A stretch of DNA of 64,000 nucleotides, taken from contig CM069447.1 in the NCBI GenBank assembly GCA_035610835.1, positions 41,984,648 to 42,048,647 of the forward strand, written 5' to 3'. Below the pieces are notes generated by a model. That model saw only the letters and a list, made by a program, of their open reading frames with translations, ran no database searches and was not told the DNA's origin. The DNA comes from Ophiura sarsii. Its lineage: Eukaryota; Echinodermata; Ophiuroidea; Amphilepidida; Ophiuridae. The position numbers and the translations under genes are program-made. Each line of letters opens with the position of its first letter. Position 1 is the first letter of the stretch. Positions 43,501-53,199 of the stretch are shown one piece after another.

Positions 43501-46500
43501 ACGGAGGATGACTCGAAAACGGAGGATGACTCGAAAACCGATGACGACTGGAAAATAGATGACTTGAAAATGGGTGATAATTTAAAAACGATAGGTGATG
43601 CAAGAACAGACGGCAACACCGAAATGGATGAAACTTCAAACAGGGACTACGAGATGAATATGGATGATGATGCGACAATGGAGGATGACTTGAAAATGGA
43701 GGACGACTGGAAAATAGATGATGACTCGAAAATGGGTGATAATTTAAAAACGATCTGTGTTGCAAGAACAGACAGCAACACCACAATAGATGAAACTTCA
43801 AACAGGGACTACGAGACGAATATGGATGATGATGCGACAATGAATAACACTGCCAAAACGGATGAGACTGCAATAACTGATAATGATGCCAACATTAACG
43901 ATGATGCTCAAACAGACGATGTTGCCAAAATGGACAAAACCACAATAATTAACAACAATGTGAACAATGTGGACATGTTTGAGGTTCGAGAGTGTACAGC
44001 GTGTAGGCGCTCGTATGCCAGTACATCTGGGAAACACATCTGTCTTTCTGAGTGTATGGATACTGATGGAGATACAGCAAAGTCCATTGTCCCCAATGCT
44101 CAACATTCTGATCATTTGAACAACCTTGCAGCTGTGGATAATGACCCCAACATGGACAAAACCACAAAAAAAGGCACTGAGGTGGAAAAGGACAATATGC
44201 TTACTACATGTACGTCTGAGGTACAAGAGTGTACGGCATGTAGGTGTCCACATGGAAACATCATGGCGGAAACATCGGGGAAGCAACTTTGCCAACTGAC
44301 TGCTAATGCCACTCAAGTAAAACACTTGTATAATGATGCATACAAATGTAAGGTTTGCAGGTGTCCAATCGGAAGGGAGCTATCTTCCAGGTTCGTCAAG
44401 ATGTACCCGTATTTTTACATGGAACCATATCAATGTAATAGATGCATGGCCAATTTCAATTCTATCGGTTACCTGCATAGTCACTTGAAGGAGGCGCACA
44501 AGATGACAGATGCAGCGTTGACATTAAACAAGGAGACAAAACAGCAGCAGAAGAGGGAAGAAGAAACGGACAAAGGAGACGGAGAAAGGGAAAGGGGAAT
44601 TGCGAAAAGCGAGAAGACGGAAGATGGTGAAATGAAAACGATAAAAATAGAAAATGCTGAACTCTCTGATCAGATGGTGACACATGTAGCTGATGACTTG
44701 CATGAGGTTAACCTAGCTGGTCGCCATAGGTGTACTCAGTGTGTAGCGACCTTCGTCTCTGTTCCTGAACTGTCTGATCATATAGAAGAGAAGCACTCAG
44801 CGCCGCCAAATGCTGAGCTCTCTGATCAATCGAAGACACATGGACTTAAAGAAGAGTCCTTTGTTGCCAATGCTGAACTCTCTGGCCATATGCAGGCACA
44901 TGGAGTTAATGAAAAGTCCTTGTTCTCCAGTGCTGAACTCTCTGATCATTTAAAGACACATGGAGTTACTGAAAAGTCATCTGTCTCCAACGCTGAACTC
45001 TTTGATCATATGACAACAGATGCAGTTGCTGGAAATTCCTTTGACTACAAGCTTTGGCTGCCAAGTGCTGAACACTCTGGTCGCCATAGGTGTACTCAGT
45101 GTGTAGCGACCTTCGTCTCTGTTCCTGAACTGTCTGAGCATATCGAACAGAAGCACTCAACGCCGCCAAATGCTGAACTCTCTGATCATTCAAAGACACG
45201 TGGAGTTGCTGAAAAGTCATTTGTTGCCAATGCTGAACTCTCTGGTCATATGCAGGCACATGGAGTTACGGACAAAACCGTGAAAAAAAAGGACAAAACC
45301 GCGAAAAAAATGGACAAAACCGCGAAAAAAAAGGACAAAACCGTGAAGATGGACAATAAGGTACAAGAGTGCACGACGTGTAAGTGCCCACATGCATTTA
45401 CACGTCGTAAATCACGGTATCATCTTTGTAAACTGAATAACCGTTTCAATAAATCCTTGTATGAGGATGATGTATACAAATGTAAGGTTTGTAGGTGCCC
45501 ATTCGCAAGGAGGAGGACCCTTTCCCGCGAGTTCCTCAAGATGTACCCGGATGTCAAACTGGAATATTATCAGTGTAATAGATGTAGGACGAACTTTAAG
45601 TCTACCGATGACATTTATTATCACTTGAGGGAGGCGCACAAGATAACTGATGCAGCATTGACGTTCTACAAGAAGGAGACCACACTGGGGGCAAGGGAGG
45701 ACAAGATGGATCAGCAACAAGAGGGGGAAGAAGAAGAGGGAGAAAGGGGAAAGGAAATGGGGAAAAACGAGGAGTCAGAAGAGGGTGAACAGAAAACATC
45801 AGTTTTTCAGAATCACTCATTATTCCTAAAGCGTATGTCATTACACACATGTGCACAGTGCAAGAAATCTTTTGCGTCGAATGATGAACTATCAACTCAT
45901 GTGAAGACACATGTAGCCTATACCATGCATGTTGTTCACCTGGCTGGTCACCATAGTTGCACTCGGTGTGTAGCAACCTTCGTCTCTGTTCCCGAACTGC
46001 AGGATCATATGGTAGAGAAACACTCACAACTGCCATTATTGACAAACCAAATAAAAAATACCAATGCATTACACACATGTGCATGGTGCAAGAAATCTTT
46101 TGCGTCGAATGATGAACTGTCAACTCATGTGAAGACACATGTAGTCGATGACCTGCACGAGGTTCACCTTGCTGGTCACCATAGATGTACTCAGTATGTA
46201 GCGACCTTCGTCTCTGATCCTGAACTGTCTGATCATATGAAGACACATGTAGGCGATGACCTGCATGTTGTTCACCTGGCTGGTCATCATAATTGCACTC
46301 AGTGTGTAGCAACCTTCGTCTCTGTTCCCGAATTGCAGGATCATGTGGAAGAGAAATACTCACAACTGCCATTGACAAACCAAATAGAAAATACCAAGTC
46401 AACGGCGATCAAGACGGAACAGCAACAGGAGGGGGAAGAAGAAAATGGAGAAAGGGGGGCAACGGAGATCAAGACGGAACAGCAACAAGAGGGGGAAGAA

Positions 46501-46899
46501 GGAAATGGAGAAATGGGGGCAATGGAGGTCAAGATGGAACAGCAGCAGGATGGGGAGGAAGCAGTAGGAGAAAGGGGGGCAACGGAGATCAAGACGGAAC
46601 AGCAACAAGAGGGGGAAGAAGGAAATGGAGAAATGGGGGAAACGGAGATCAAGACGGAACAGCAGCAGGAGCAGCAGGAGGGGGAAGAAGGAAATGGGGA
46701 ATGGGGAAAGGAAACGGTGAAAAGCGAGGAGTCAGAGGAAGGGGAACAGAAAACATCAGTTTTTCAGAATCACTCATGTGCACGCTGCAAGAAATCTTTT
46801 GTGTCGAATGATGAACTGTCAACTCACACAAAGCTCAAGCATCTAAAGGTTCAAATAGTTTTAAAACGTATACGTTTGGACAAGTCATTGATAAATTGA
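37508..46899 (+). CDS. Giant last exon of right gene: C2H2, half-finger and Cys-module protein
   Basis: A single open exon of about 3130 residues after acceptor CTTTCTCACAG, in phase with exon 1 (predicted protein about 3172 residues). The GTG at 37564 is not the start. Order (numbered from 37564): a C2H2 finger (29-47); three 47-residue repeats (GQTFTK.SKDSQGFN, about 105-235); thirteen C2H2 fingers spaced by acidic linkers (about 245-783; one has lost a Cys); half-fingers without cysteines (826-912); Cys module 1 (946-1046); a basic helix (1049-1106); four fingers of type HRCTQCVATFVSVPELS (1128-1263); further fingers; acidic repeats (about 1473-1530 and 1966-2130); modules 2 to 4 (about 1536, 2216 and 2600) plus a partial one near 2140; half-fingers (2413-2566); a KDKTAKK lysine repeat (2570-2598); fingers (2760-2940); five 20-residue repeats with IKTE/VKME (2946-3053); and a last finger (3068-3093). 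Nuclear nucleic-acid binding is inferred. I recognise no orthologue. Confidence 0.88.
37880..38270 (+). repeat. Three tandem 47-residue repeats near the N-terminus of the right protein
   Basis: Each repeat reads SDQ(R/K)GQTFTK.SKDSQGFN, then .E...REQDMT.NG.ET.HP. It is absent from the left protein, where the sequence jumps from the first finger region to the half-finger region. Polar, no cysteine, probably disordered. Confidence 0.75.
46399..46720 (+). repeat. Five tandem 60-bp repeats coding for IKTEQQQEGEEGNGEMGA
   Basis: The 20-residue unit is repeated five times (one with a QQE insertion). Every unit contains a psi-K-x-E tetrapeptide (IKTE four times, VKME once), the SUMO-attachment consensus, in an acidic context. 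The left protein has a single, partial KMEQQQEGE counterpart. Confidence 0.85.
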
Positions 46900-47203
46900 T
46901 ATAGACTAAAAAAAAGAGAGAAAAGCGCAATGCTGTTCTACGGACGGACGGATTTTTGAAGTACTGTCCCATAAGGCTTTGTTTTTAAAAATATCTAGGG
47001 GAGGGGGGGGGGGGGGGGAGTTGAGAGTGATATCAAATTAATGTTTGTAGACATTTTCTAAGTATGTTCAAACATTTTTCAAAAGATTTGTTGATAAATT
47101 TTAAAACTGTTTTTTAAGAAATTAAAAAAATTGCCAATATTTTTTTTTAAATTCAATAATGTTCATAACATGTTTAAAATGAAGAAAAATAAATAAAAAG
47201 AAC
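46900..47203. other. 3' flank of the right giant gene
   Basis: Probably 3' untranslated sequence. It contains ACGGACGGACGGAT as in the left copy, a poly-G run (46999-47018) and AT-rich DNA. Two overlapping AATAAA hexamers at 47188-47197 are a plausible polyadenylation signal, about 290 nt after the stop. Confidence 0.45.
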
Positions 47204-47351
47204 ATATGTGATACAGATCAAGCGGAATGAGTCATGGGTAAAAAGAAGTGACAAATTAGTCTTATATTTTACCGTTTGTTTTTCAGTTAGGCCTAATTGT
47301 TTGTAACTTAAAACTAGCAGTTCGATTTCAGTGGGTTTGGACCGTGCTTTA

Positions 47352-47588
47352 GGCCAAACAAAGAAGAAGGGACTCTGTCTCAGAAGCCCGCCCGCATGTG
47401 ATTTTGGATTTGGATTATTTTTAGCTTACAGAGAACTTTTTTTTAAACTTTTAAAAAAAAAAAGTTCTCTGTATGCTTGGATAAGCAACAACAAAAAATA
47501 TATAAAAATTGCATACCTCATAGCCTATTTTCTAAAAAAATTTAAAATAAACAATGTTTCTGAGACAGACTTTCTTCTTTGTTTGGCC
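47352..47588. mobile_element. PIF/Harbinger-like MITE, copy 2
   Basis: GGCCAAACAAAGAAG ... CTTCTTTGTTTGGCC with TTA on both sides (47349-47351, 47589-47591). Interior AT-rich with an internal AAAGTTCTCTGTA/TACAGAGAACTTT hairpin. Inserted at a different position from copy 1 in the other arm. Confidence 0.8.
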
Positions 47589-47638
47589 TTAGCATCCATG
47601 CTTTAGCATTTTTCACCTGCTTTTAAAGAATTGACTAT

Positions 47639-47757
47639 CAGCGTGTTTTTACTGAAGAAAAAAAGCAGGCATATGACTGCTAACGGATTAAAAGACAACA
47701 GATTTTAATCCGTTAGCAGTCATATGCCTGCTTTTTTTCTTCAGTTAAAACACGCTG
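47639..47757. repeat. Perfect hairpin, stem of about 53 bp
   Basis: 47641-47693 pairs with 47703-47755 almost without mismatch (GACTGCTAACGGATTAAAA against TTTTAATCCGTTAGCAGTC), with a 9-base loop. It lies in the nested element and is either a very recent foldback insertion or a hairpin kept by exchange. Confidence 0.8.
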
Positions 47758-47818
47758 AATATCAAAATTCAAAACTGCCCACACACATGTGACCCATTTT
47801 GCTTGATCACGTCACATA

Positions 47819-48094
47819 TCTCAATTGAAAAAGTCATGGTTTAATCCAAAGAAGATTTAAGGTCTTCCCACAATGCATTGCGTGAACGTCAGCCAACTAA
47901 AGCTTTTTTTCACACGATGCATTTGTTGAGCTTTTAAATTTAGAACTACGAAAAAGGAACACTGATTATTAATTGTTTCATTGATGTAAACTAGAACCTA
48001 AAAGCCCCAACAATAAAAGCGCTATAAAGCCATGATTGTGTGCATATGTATATGAAAACCGAGACAAACTGGAGACCAGAATCAGGGCAAAAAC
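47819..48094. other. No gene seen
   Basis: Unremarkable AT-rich DNA. Confidence 0.4.
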
Positions 48095-48440
48095 GTGTAG
48101 TGCCCGGCGGTTTGCGTGCGCACCTACAGGGAATGTGCTTTAATTCACACTTGATTGATCATTACTTACCATGCTTATGGTGTAATAGTGCAGTAGTCAT
48201 GGTATGCATCCCTAAAGCACAATGAGAGACCAGGTACTAAATCTGGTTGCCCGGCGGTTTGCGTGCGCACCATATAAGGGCATTGTGCTTTTAAAATTGG
48301 CGCTCAGTGATGTGTGTTTTGCTTTCGAATAGTATGTATGCAGTAGTCATGGACTAGTACCTCTAGCAAGTCTTTAGACCAGGCGCTAATCAATTTGTAA
48401 ACACTACTGATGTAAACAACGGTCACCTCATCTATATAGC
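48095..48440 (+). repeat. Dispersed repeat, copy 2 (inverse of 23745-24110)
   Basis: GTGCCCGGCGGTTTGCGTGC starts at about 48099 and a second GCCCGGCGGTTTGCGTGCGC block at about 48250. The whole order matches the other copy in inverse orientation. It lies outside the arms, so it is a dispersed element and not part of the palindrome. Confidence 0.6.
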
Positions 48441-48468
48441 AACAATCTATGTGTGTGTAGATGTTAGG

Positions 48469-48711
48469 TATAGTTTGATCAGTTCCAAAATGGTGAGAAA
48501 TATTTGGTTTTTATTTCTCCGCGCGCAAAAGTAATTCAAGCGTAAGCGCATAACTATGGCCATATGCACACGGTTTGTTGGTCACACGCACGCATTACTC
48601 ATATGATGCACAGTGCGATTGTTGCCATCAGCGATTCAGCGCCCCCGCGCTCTTTTGTATTTATTCTCTGCTGTAAAAAGTCTTCGCCAATTTGGAACTG
48701 ATCAAACTATA
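48469..48711. mobile_element. 243-bp TIR element ATAGTTTGATCAGTTCCAAA
   Basis: The left end TATAGTTTGATCAGTTCCAA and the right end ..TTGGAACTGATCAAACTATA are inverted. The interior has GTCACACGCACGCAT and GGCCATATGCACACGG words. A partial copy lies at about 1215-1345. Confidence 0.65.
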
Positions 48712-49101
48712 GTATAAATGTGTTATTACTTAATGGCTGTATGGGTCCAATCAGTATTGACAAGTGTGCGTGTGGATGTGGATGTTTGAAATTTAACCCT
48801 ACCCACATTCAAGGTTTTTGTACTGTTTTATATTTCAAAATTGCTGATTTGATTATTATATTATTATCGTCCCACCCCATATTTGGGTGTATATCCAAAG
48901 GTATTATATTTCATAATCTACCTCAAAATGCCTTTTTTATGCAGCTCTAAGATTTTTATACCACTCTATACCCATTATATAAGCCCGTCTATCAGGGTTT
49001 CCACTGGTGCTCCTAGCCTCTACTTCATATTATTGTATTATTATTTGTTTATATTGATTTTGCGGAATAAATTGAAGTGAATTGAAAAATGTGTATTATA
49101 A
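48712..49101. other. No gene seen
   Basis: AT-rich DNA with a GTGCGTGTGGATGTGGATG stretch. No supported feature. Confidence 0.4.
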
Positions 49102-49354
49102 TATGTGACGCGATCCAGCGGAATGAGTCGTATGTCGGGAATATTTATTTCAAGTTATAGGTAGAAAGAAGTGACAGATTTTTATGTTTCACTTTGTTTT
49201 CTCAGTTGGTAAATTGTTTGTAACTTAAAATTAGACTTAACTAGAGTTTGGAACCTACTATAGCATTTTTCACCTGCCTGTAAATAAATGATGGACAAAT
49301 GTCAAAACTGAAAACCGCAGACATGTGACTCATTTCGCTTGATCACTTCACATA
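49102..49354. mobile_element. TATGTGA-end TIR element, intact short copy
   Basis: The left end TATGTGACGCGATCCAGCGG and the right end ..CGCTTGATCACTTCACATA are inverted over about 28 bp. The 253-bp interior (AGAAGTGACA, AAATTGTTTGTAACTT, TTTTTCACCTGC) matches the copies at 47204 and 58402. Confidence 0.75.
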
Positions 49355-49418
49355 TTGTGATAAAGTTAGTTTGTGACGTATATCACAAGGTTCATCTTGT
49401 TGGCCAAGCTTGTTTTGA

Positions 49419-49740
49419 GATATACAGGGTGAGTAAAAGAAAACTACTTAGTTAAGATTGGTTGATGAAAACATGTTTTATGCCTATTAGATAAAAGTGT
49501 ACATTTTAAAAACATACTACTCAATATTCAATTTTAAAGTATAATACTCAATATTTGTTCGGTTTCAAAAATGCAGTAACTTTACCAAAATAGTCATAAA
49601 TGGATAACGGTACCATGCAATGTTGTGATTCTCTTTGTTTATAACAGTTCATAAATGCAGTTATTGATTCAAGCAGTTGTTTCCTTCATATTCTGATATT
49701 TATTTTACTTTGAGTTCAGGTTTTTTGACTCGCCCTATAT
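49419..49740. mobile_element. TIR element ATATACAGGGTGAGT...ACTCGCCCTATAT
   Basis: The left end GATATACAGGGTGAGTAAAA and the right end TTTTGACTCGCCCTATAT are inverted. The interior is non-coding and AT-rich. The ACAGGGTG end type recurs at 50023 and in single ends near 640, 53150 and 59153. Confidence 0.6.
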
Positions 49741-50122
49741 CAAAATAACTTTAAAAATATAAAGAAAATTAAAGGAACTTTTTGTCCTCATATTATTTTC
49801 GGAAGTACTTCTTCAATTTTCAAAAACTCTTATCATTACAAAGCTTGTTTCATATTATGTCCAATATTGTTAAAACTCAAGTTTTTTGAAAGTCGACAAC
49901 GATGTACTCTTTGATGAGATGTGTATAATTTGCAAACTGCTATCTACTGAAGATAGCACATAATATGTTGAAATGATGAAGTCTAATGGCTATCACTTGA
50001 TGATAGCACTATAGATAAATTATACAGGGTGACCCAGAATGATATATATATATATATATTATATCAATAAATTGCATTATGACCGTTGATTCTAACATGT
50101 ACAGATATTGATAGCTTTATTA

Positions 50123-50410
50123 GGCCAAACAAAGAAGATAGCCTGTCTCAGAAGCCCGCCCGCATTGGTATGTGAAATGAGCTACAAAAATAAAATACTA
50201 TTTTTTATTTTTTATTTTTATTTTTATTTTTATTTTTATTTATTTTTATTTTAAAGTTTAAAAACAGTTCTCTGAAGCTTGGATTAGCGACAACAACAAA
50301 AAAAATACCGCATAGCCTATTTTCTAAAAAATAATAAAAAATATAAAATCGCACAACACTTAGCTTATTTGCAAAATGTTTCTGAGACAGACTATCTTCT
50401 TTGTTTGGCC
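50123..50410. mobile_element. PIF/Harbinger-like MITE, copy 3
   Basis: GGCCAAACAAAGAAGATAG ... CTATCTTCTTTGTTTGGCC flanked by TTA on both sides (50120-50122 and 50411-50413). It contains a (TTTTTA)n run at 50200-50255. This is the best-preserved copy of the family. Confidence 0.85.
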
Positions 50411-50487
50411 TTAGCAATTTTGGATTACAAAAATCACAGACTACAGGGAGTCCCAGAACGATTTATACCGGAGCTATGAATACCACT

Positions 50488-50739
50488 GTTAGGCGACAAA
50501 AAACCACACCCTGTTTTATGGGCCCGACCAACCCACTTTTTGCCATTTTTGGATTATTTTTTTTTATAGATACATTCGTCTCAAATCATGTAAAATCAGA
50601 TGTTTTTGGCCTGATTTTTGCAGATTTTGGTGACATTTTAGGTTAAGAGAATTTAGGGAAAAAACAAATGCCTGACACACTGACCCTACTTGACAGGTCC
50701 GGCCGCCCGTAAAACAGTGGGTTTTTTTCATCGCCTAAC
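50488..50739. mobile_element. TIR element GTTAGGCGA...TCGCCTAAC
   Basis: The ends GTTAGGCGACAAAAAACC and GGGTTTTTTTCATCGCCTAAC are inverted, followed inward by CACCCTGTTTTATGGGC and its counterpart. The flanking AGCTATGAATACCACTGTT is repeated on both sides (50473-50491 and 50773-50791), so insertion came with or after a local duplication. Confidence 0.65.
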
Positions 50740-51546
50740 AAAAATTACTACAGGGAGAGGTGTATTTATTTAGCTATGAATACCACTGTTTATGGTCAAA
50801 GTGCTTATGATTCCAATATGTACATAGTATATTCGGAATTTTAAATTTTGAAAATCAGACAGAAATGTGGATTTTGTTTGTAAAAGAGGTAAATTCACAG
50901 TTTGACCAAAAAATTGAAACTTAAAAAATTGTTGACCATGTTTTTGCACAAATCTCTTGATTTCCACTGCAAAATTAATAGATACCGTTTCAATAGTTTT
51001 ATGAAGCAATATTGGAATGGTAAGAGGAAATTGTTTTGCTTGAGTGGTTTATATCATACCTTCTTAACAGTTAGTTATATTAGTTTGACCATATAAAATC
51101 AGATTTTTCAGAAACCTTTTCAAGATTTCAGTCTTATTTCATTAAATACTGAACCAATATTAGGCATGTTTATACTTATTTTTATGCATTTTTCATGGTG
51201 ATTCCAAACATGGTAATGAAATGTAATTACTTTTACACTTTTGAAACATTTTGTGAAATTTTAGCATGTCGTCTGCAGACGCCTGCCGCATAGAAAGGCT
51301 CAAGCTGAAGTTGTAAAGTTAGGGCGCGAGTATTACCAATTGAAATACGCTGAAAATAGAAAACAGGTTTTCACTGATGTTCAATAATGTAATGCTATAT
51401 TTGAATGTAAAGAGATATTTTGATGAAATTAACTGACTAAGTAGAAAACATGTTCCCCATTAGATTGCAGCTGCAGGCATTAGACTTGTTTTTATATTTT
51501 TATTATTTTTTCAAACCTGGTATAAATCATTCTGGGACACCCTGTA

Positions 51547-52144
51547 TGTTATAAAAAAAGGTAAATTGAAACTTTATTGGAATTATCTCATTTGAATGTC
51601 TTTACTGTAAAACCACTTAATTTCATGAGTGATTTAATTTTGTGAAGGTATGTGGATTCGTGAAATTAAATACCTACAAAACTGTGAAAGTTTTGCATTG
51701 AAAGTATCAGTAAAACTTCTAGTTTGGCGATTTTAAATGCCCGCTAAAATAGCAGTGATTTTAAATTTGTGAAATAAAGTATAGTGTTTTACAGTACCAT
51801 GTTCAGCAAAAGTTGCTTGATGTCCATTATTTGCTAAGTTTGTGAAGTAATATTTGAAGGAGGTGTCCCGCAAGCACAACATTGTGCATTATATGTATTA
51901 ATGCATTATAATTATCGAGCACACGTTGCGTAATTATATAGAACAAATCATCATACTTATCACAACAACAAATACACAGTGCCATCTTTCAACTTGCAAT
52001 TTTAAAATTCGCGGCGATCGAAAGTCCCATGTGTCGATTAAGTCATAGTTATACAATGTACCTGCGCAAATGTAAGCACCAATAATCATGACGTCATCGA
52101 CACTGGGGCTTTCTATCGCCACAAATTTTAAATGTCGCATCATG
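51547..52144. other. No gene seen
   Basis: AT-rich DNA. TTAAATTTGTGAAAT-like words around 51600-51790 recall element-derived sequence, but no ends were identified. Confidence 0.4.
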
Positions 52145-52148
52145 TTAA

Positions 52149-52519
52149 AGGCATATTATGTGATCTTTTCCAGAGAGCGCCCTCTATTCATGATTTTTTT
52201 TAGAAAGTAGATTTTCTTGCAGATTTACATTTCCGATCATAAATCATACATACATTCCAAGTTACAGAGCGATACGATTCCTAATTACCTCAAAATCATG
52301 GTTTTAGAGGGAATTTAGACTGAAAAATATAAACTGTCGGGATTCCGACAGTTTATTTTCACTCTAAAACCATGATTTTGAAGTAATTAAGAATCGTATC
52401 ACCCTGTAACTTGGAATGTATGCATGATTTATGATCAGAAATGTAAATCTGCAAGAAAATCTGCTTTCAATTTTTTTCGATGTTGAGGGCGTTCCCTGGA
52501 AAGATCACATAATATACCT
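52149..52519. mobile_element. TTAA-flanked MITE, intact copy
   Basis: AGGCATATTATGTGATCTTT ... GATCACATAATATACCT is flanked by TTAA on both sides (52145-52148, 52520-52523). It has a long internal hairpin centred on TGTCGGGATTCCGACA. The same family is at 13109-13470. TTAA target choice fits piggyBac-like families. Confidence 0.8.
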
Positions 52520-52813
52520 TTAAGTGATGGCAGTTTTTATTCGTTTTTATAATTAGTATGATGTGTTGGTATATATAACTATGCGATTTGGGCTCGACAA
52601 TTATTTTCCAACCATATAATGCACAAGGTTGTGCTTGCGGGACACCTCCTTAATAATACAATCTTTTTTGGACATAGTTTTATCGGTGGTGTAAAGTTAA
52701 TTTGAAATGTGCTGAAATTGAAAAATATCCCGTTTTCATCACTTTTCAACAATGTGATACAACACCTTAACAAAAAGAGATATCTTGATGAAATTAAAAA
52801 AGGGTCATGTCGA

Positions 52814-53058
52814 GGGTTGAGCGCCAGAAGGCCGTAACTCAAGAAATGCTATTTTGAGATAATTGACTCGATCTAATCAAAAATTTGGGACTCATTACAA
52901 TACACTATAACACCAAACTTATAACTCTAATTTTAGTCAAATTCATAGTGTTTATGAGTTATCTCTTTATGGTTCTGAAAATTTAGGTTATCGATTATTT
53001 TTGTACCAAAATATGAATTTGCCCAAAAGTTGAGTTACGGCCTTCTGGCGCTCAACCC
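52814..53058. mobile_element. TCGA-flanked TIR element, copy 2
   Basis: The ends GGGTTGAGCGCCAGAAGGCC and GGCCTTCTGGCGCTCAACCC are a perfect 20-bp inverted pair, flanked by TCGA and TTGA. Body as in 36259-36500. Confidence 0.7.
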
Positions 53059-53199
53059 TTGATGCGACTCATGTTCACCGGTGTATTTCAGGTATTAAAT
53101 TGAGATATATACTTATGTTGTTATATTTTATGATTGAACACAGTAGAAATCATTCTGGTATACCCTGTTTATTTGAGGGGAGGTCTGTGTGGTTTACTA

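Larger units (their letters stand above)
28000..47350 (-). repeat. Right arm of the large inverted duplication
   Basis: This is the partner of 1700-20900 in opposite orientation. It lacks the Tc1 foldback, the pogo-like element, the hAT-type pair and the 2.9-kb TIR element of the left arm. It holds about 3.6 kb of intron DNA absent from the left, including the FLYWCH-like exon. Its giant exon is about 3 kb longer. The symmetry axis lies near 24.4 kb. The spacer 20.9-28 kb shows no arm-to-arm match that I could see. Confidence 0.85.
47204..47818. mobile_element. TATGTGA-end TIR element with two nested insertions
   Basis: The outer ends TATGTGATACAGATCAAGCG and ..TTGCTTGATCACGTCACATA are inverted. 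Complete short copies of the same element lie at 49102-49354 and 58402-58642. This copy is enlarged by a PIF/Harbinger-like MITE (47352-47588) and a perfect hairpin (47639-47757). Confidence 0.7.
50023..51546. mobile_element. 1.5-kb TIR element TACAGGGTGACCCAGAATGA with nested elements
   Basis: The left end TACAGGGTGACCCAGAATGA and the right end TCATTCTGGGACACCCTGTA are inverted. Two other elements lie inside (50123-50410 and 50488-50739). A TACAGGGAGTCCCAGAACGA end-like sequence at 50440 suggests that a second, related terminus is also buried. No transposase frame is visible. Confidence 0.65.
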
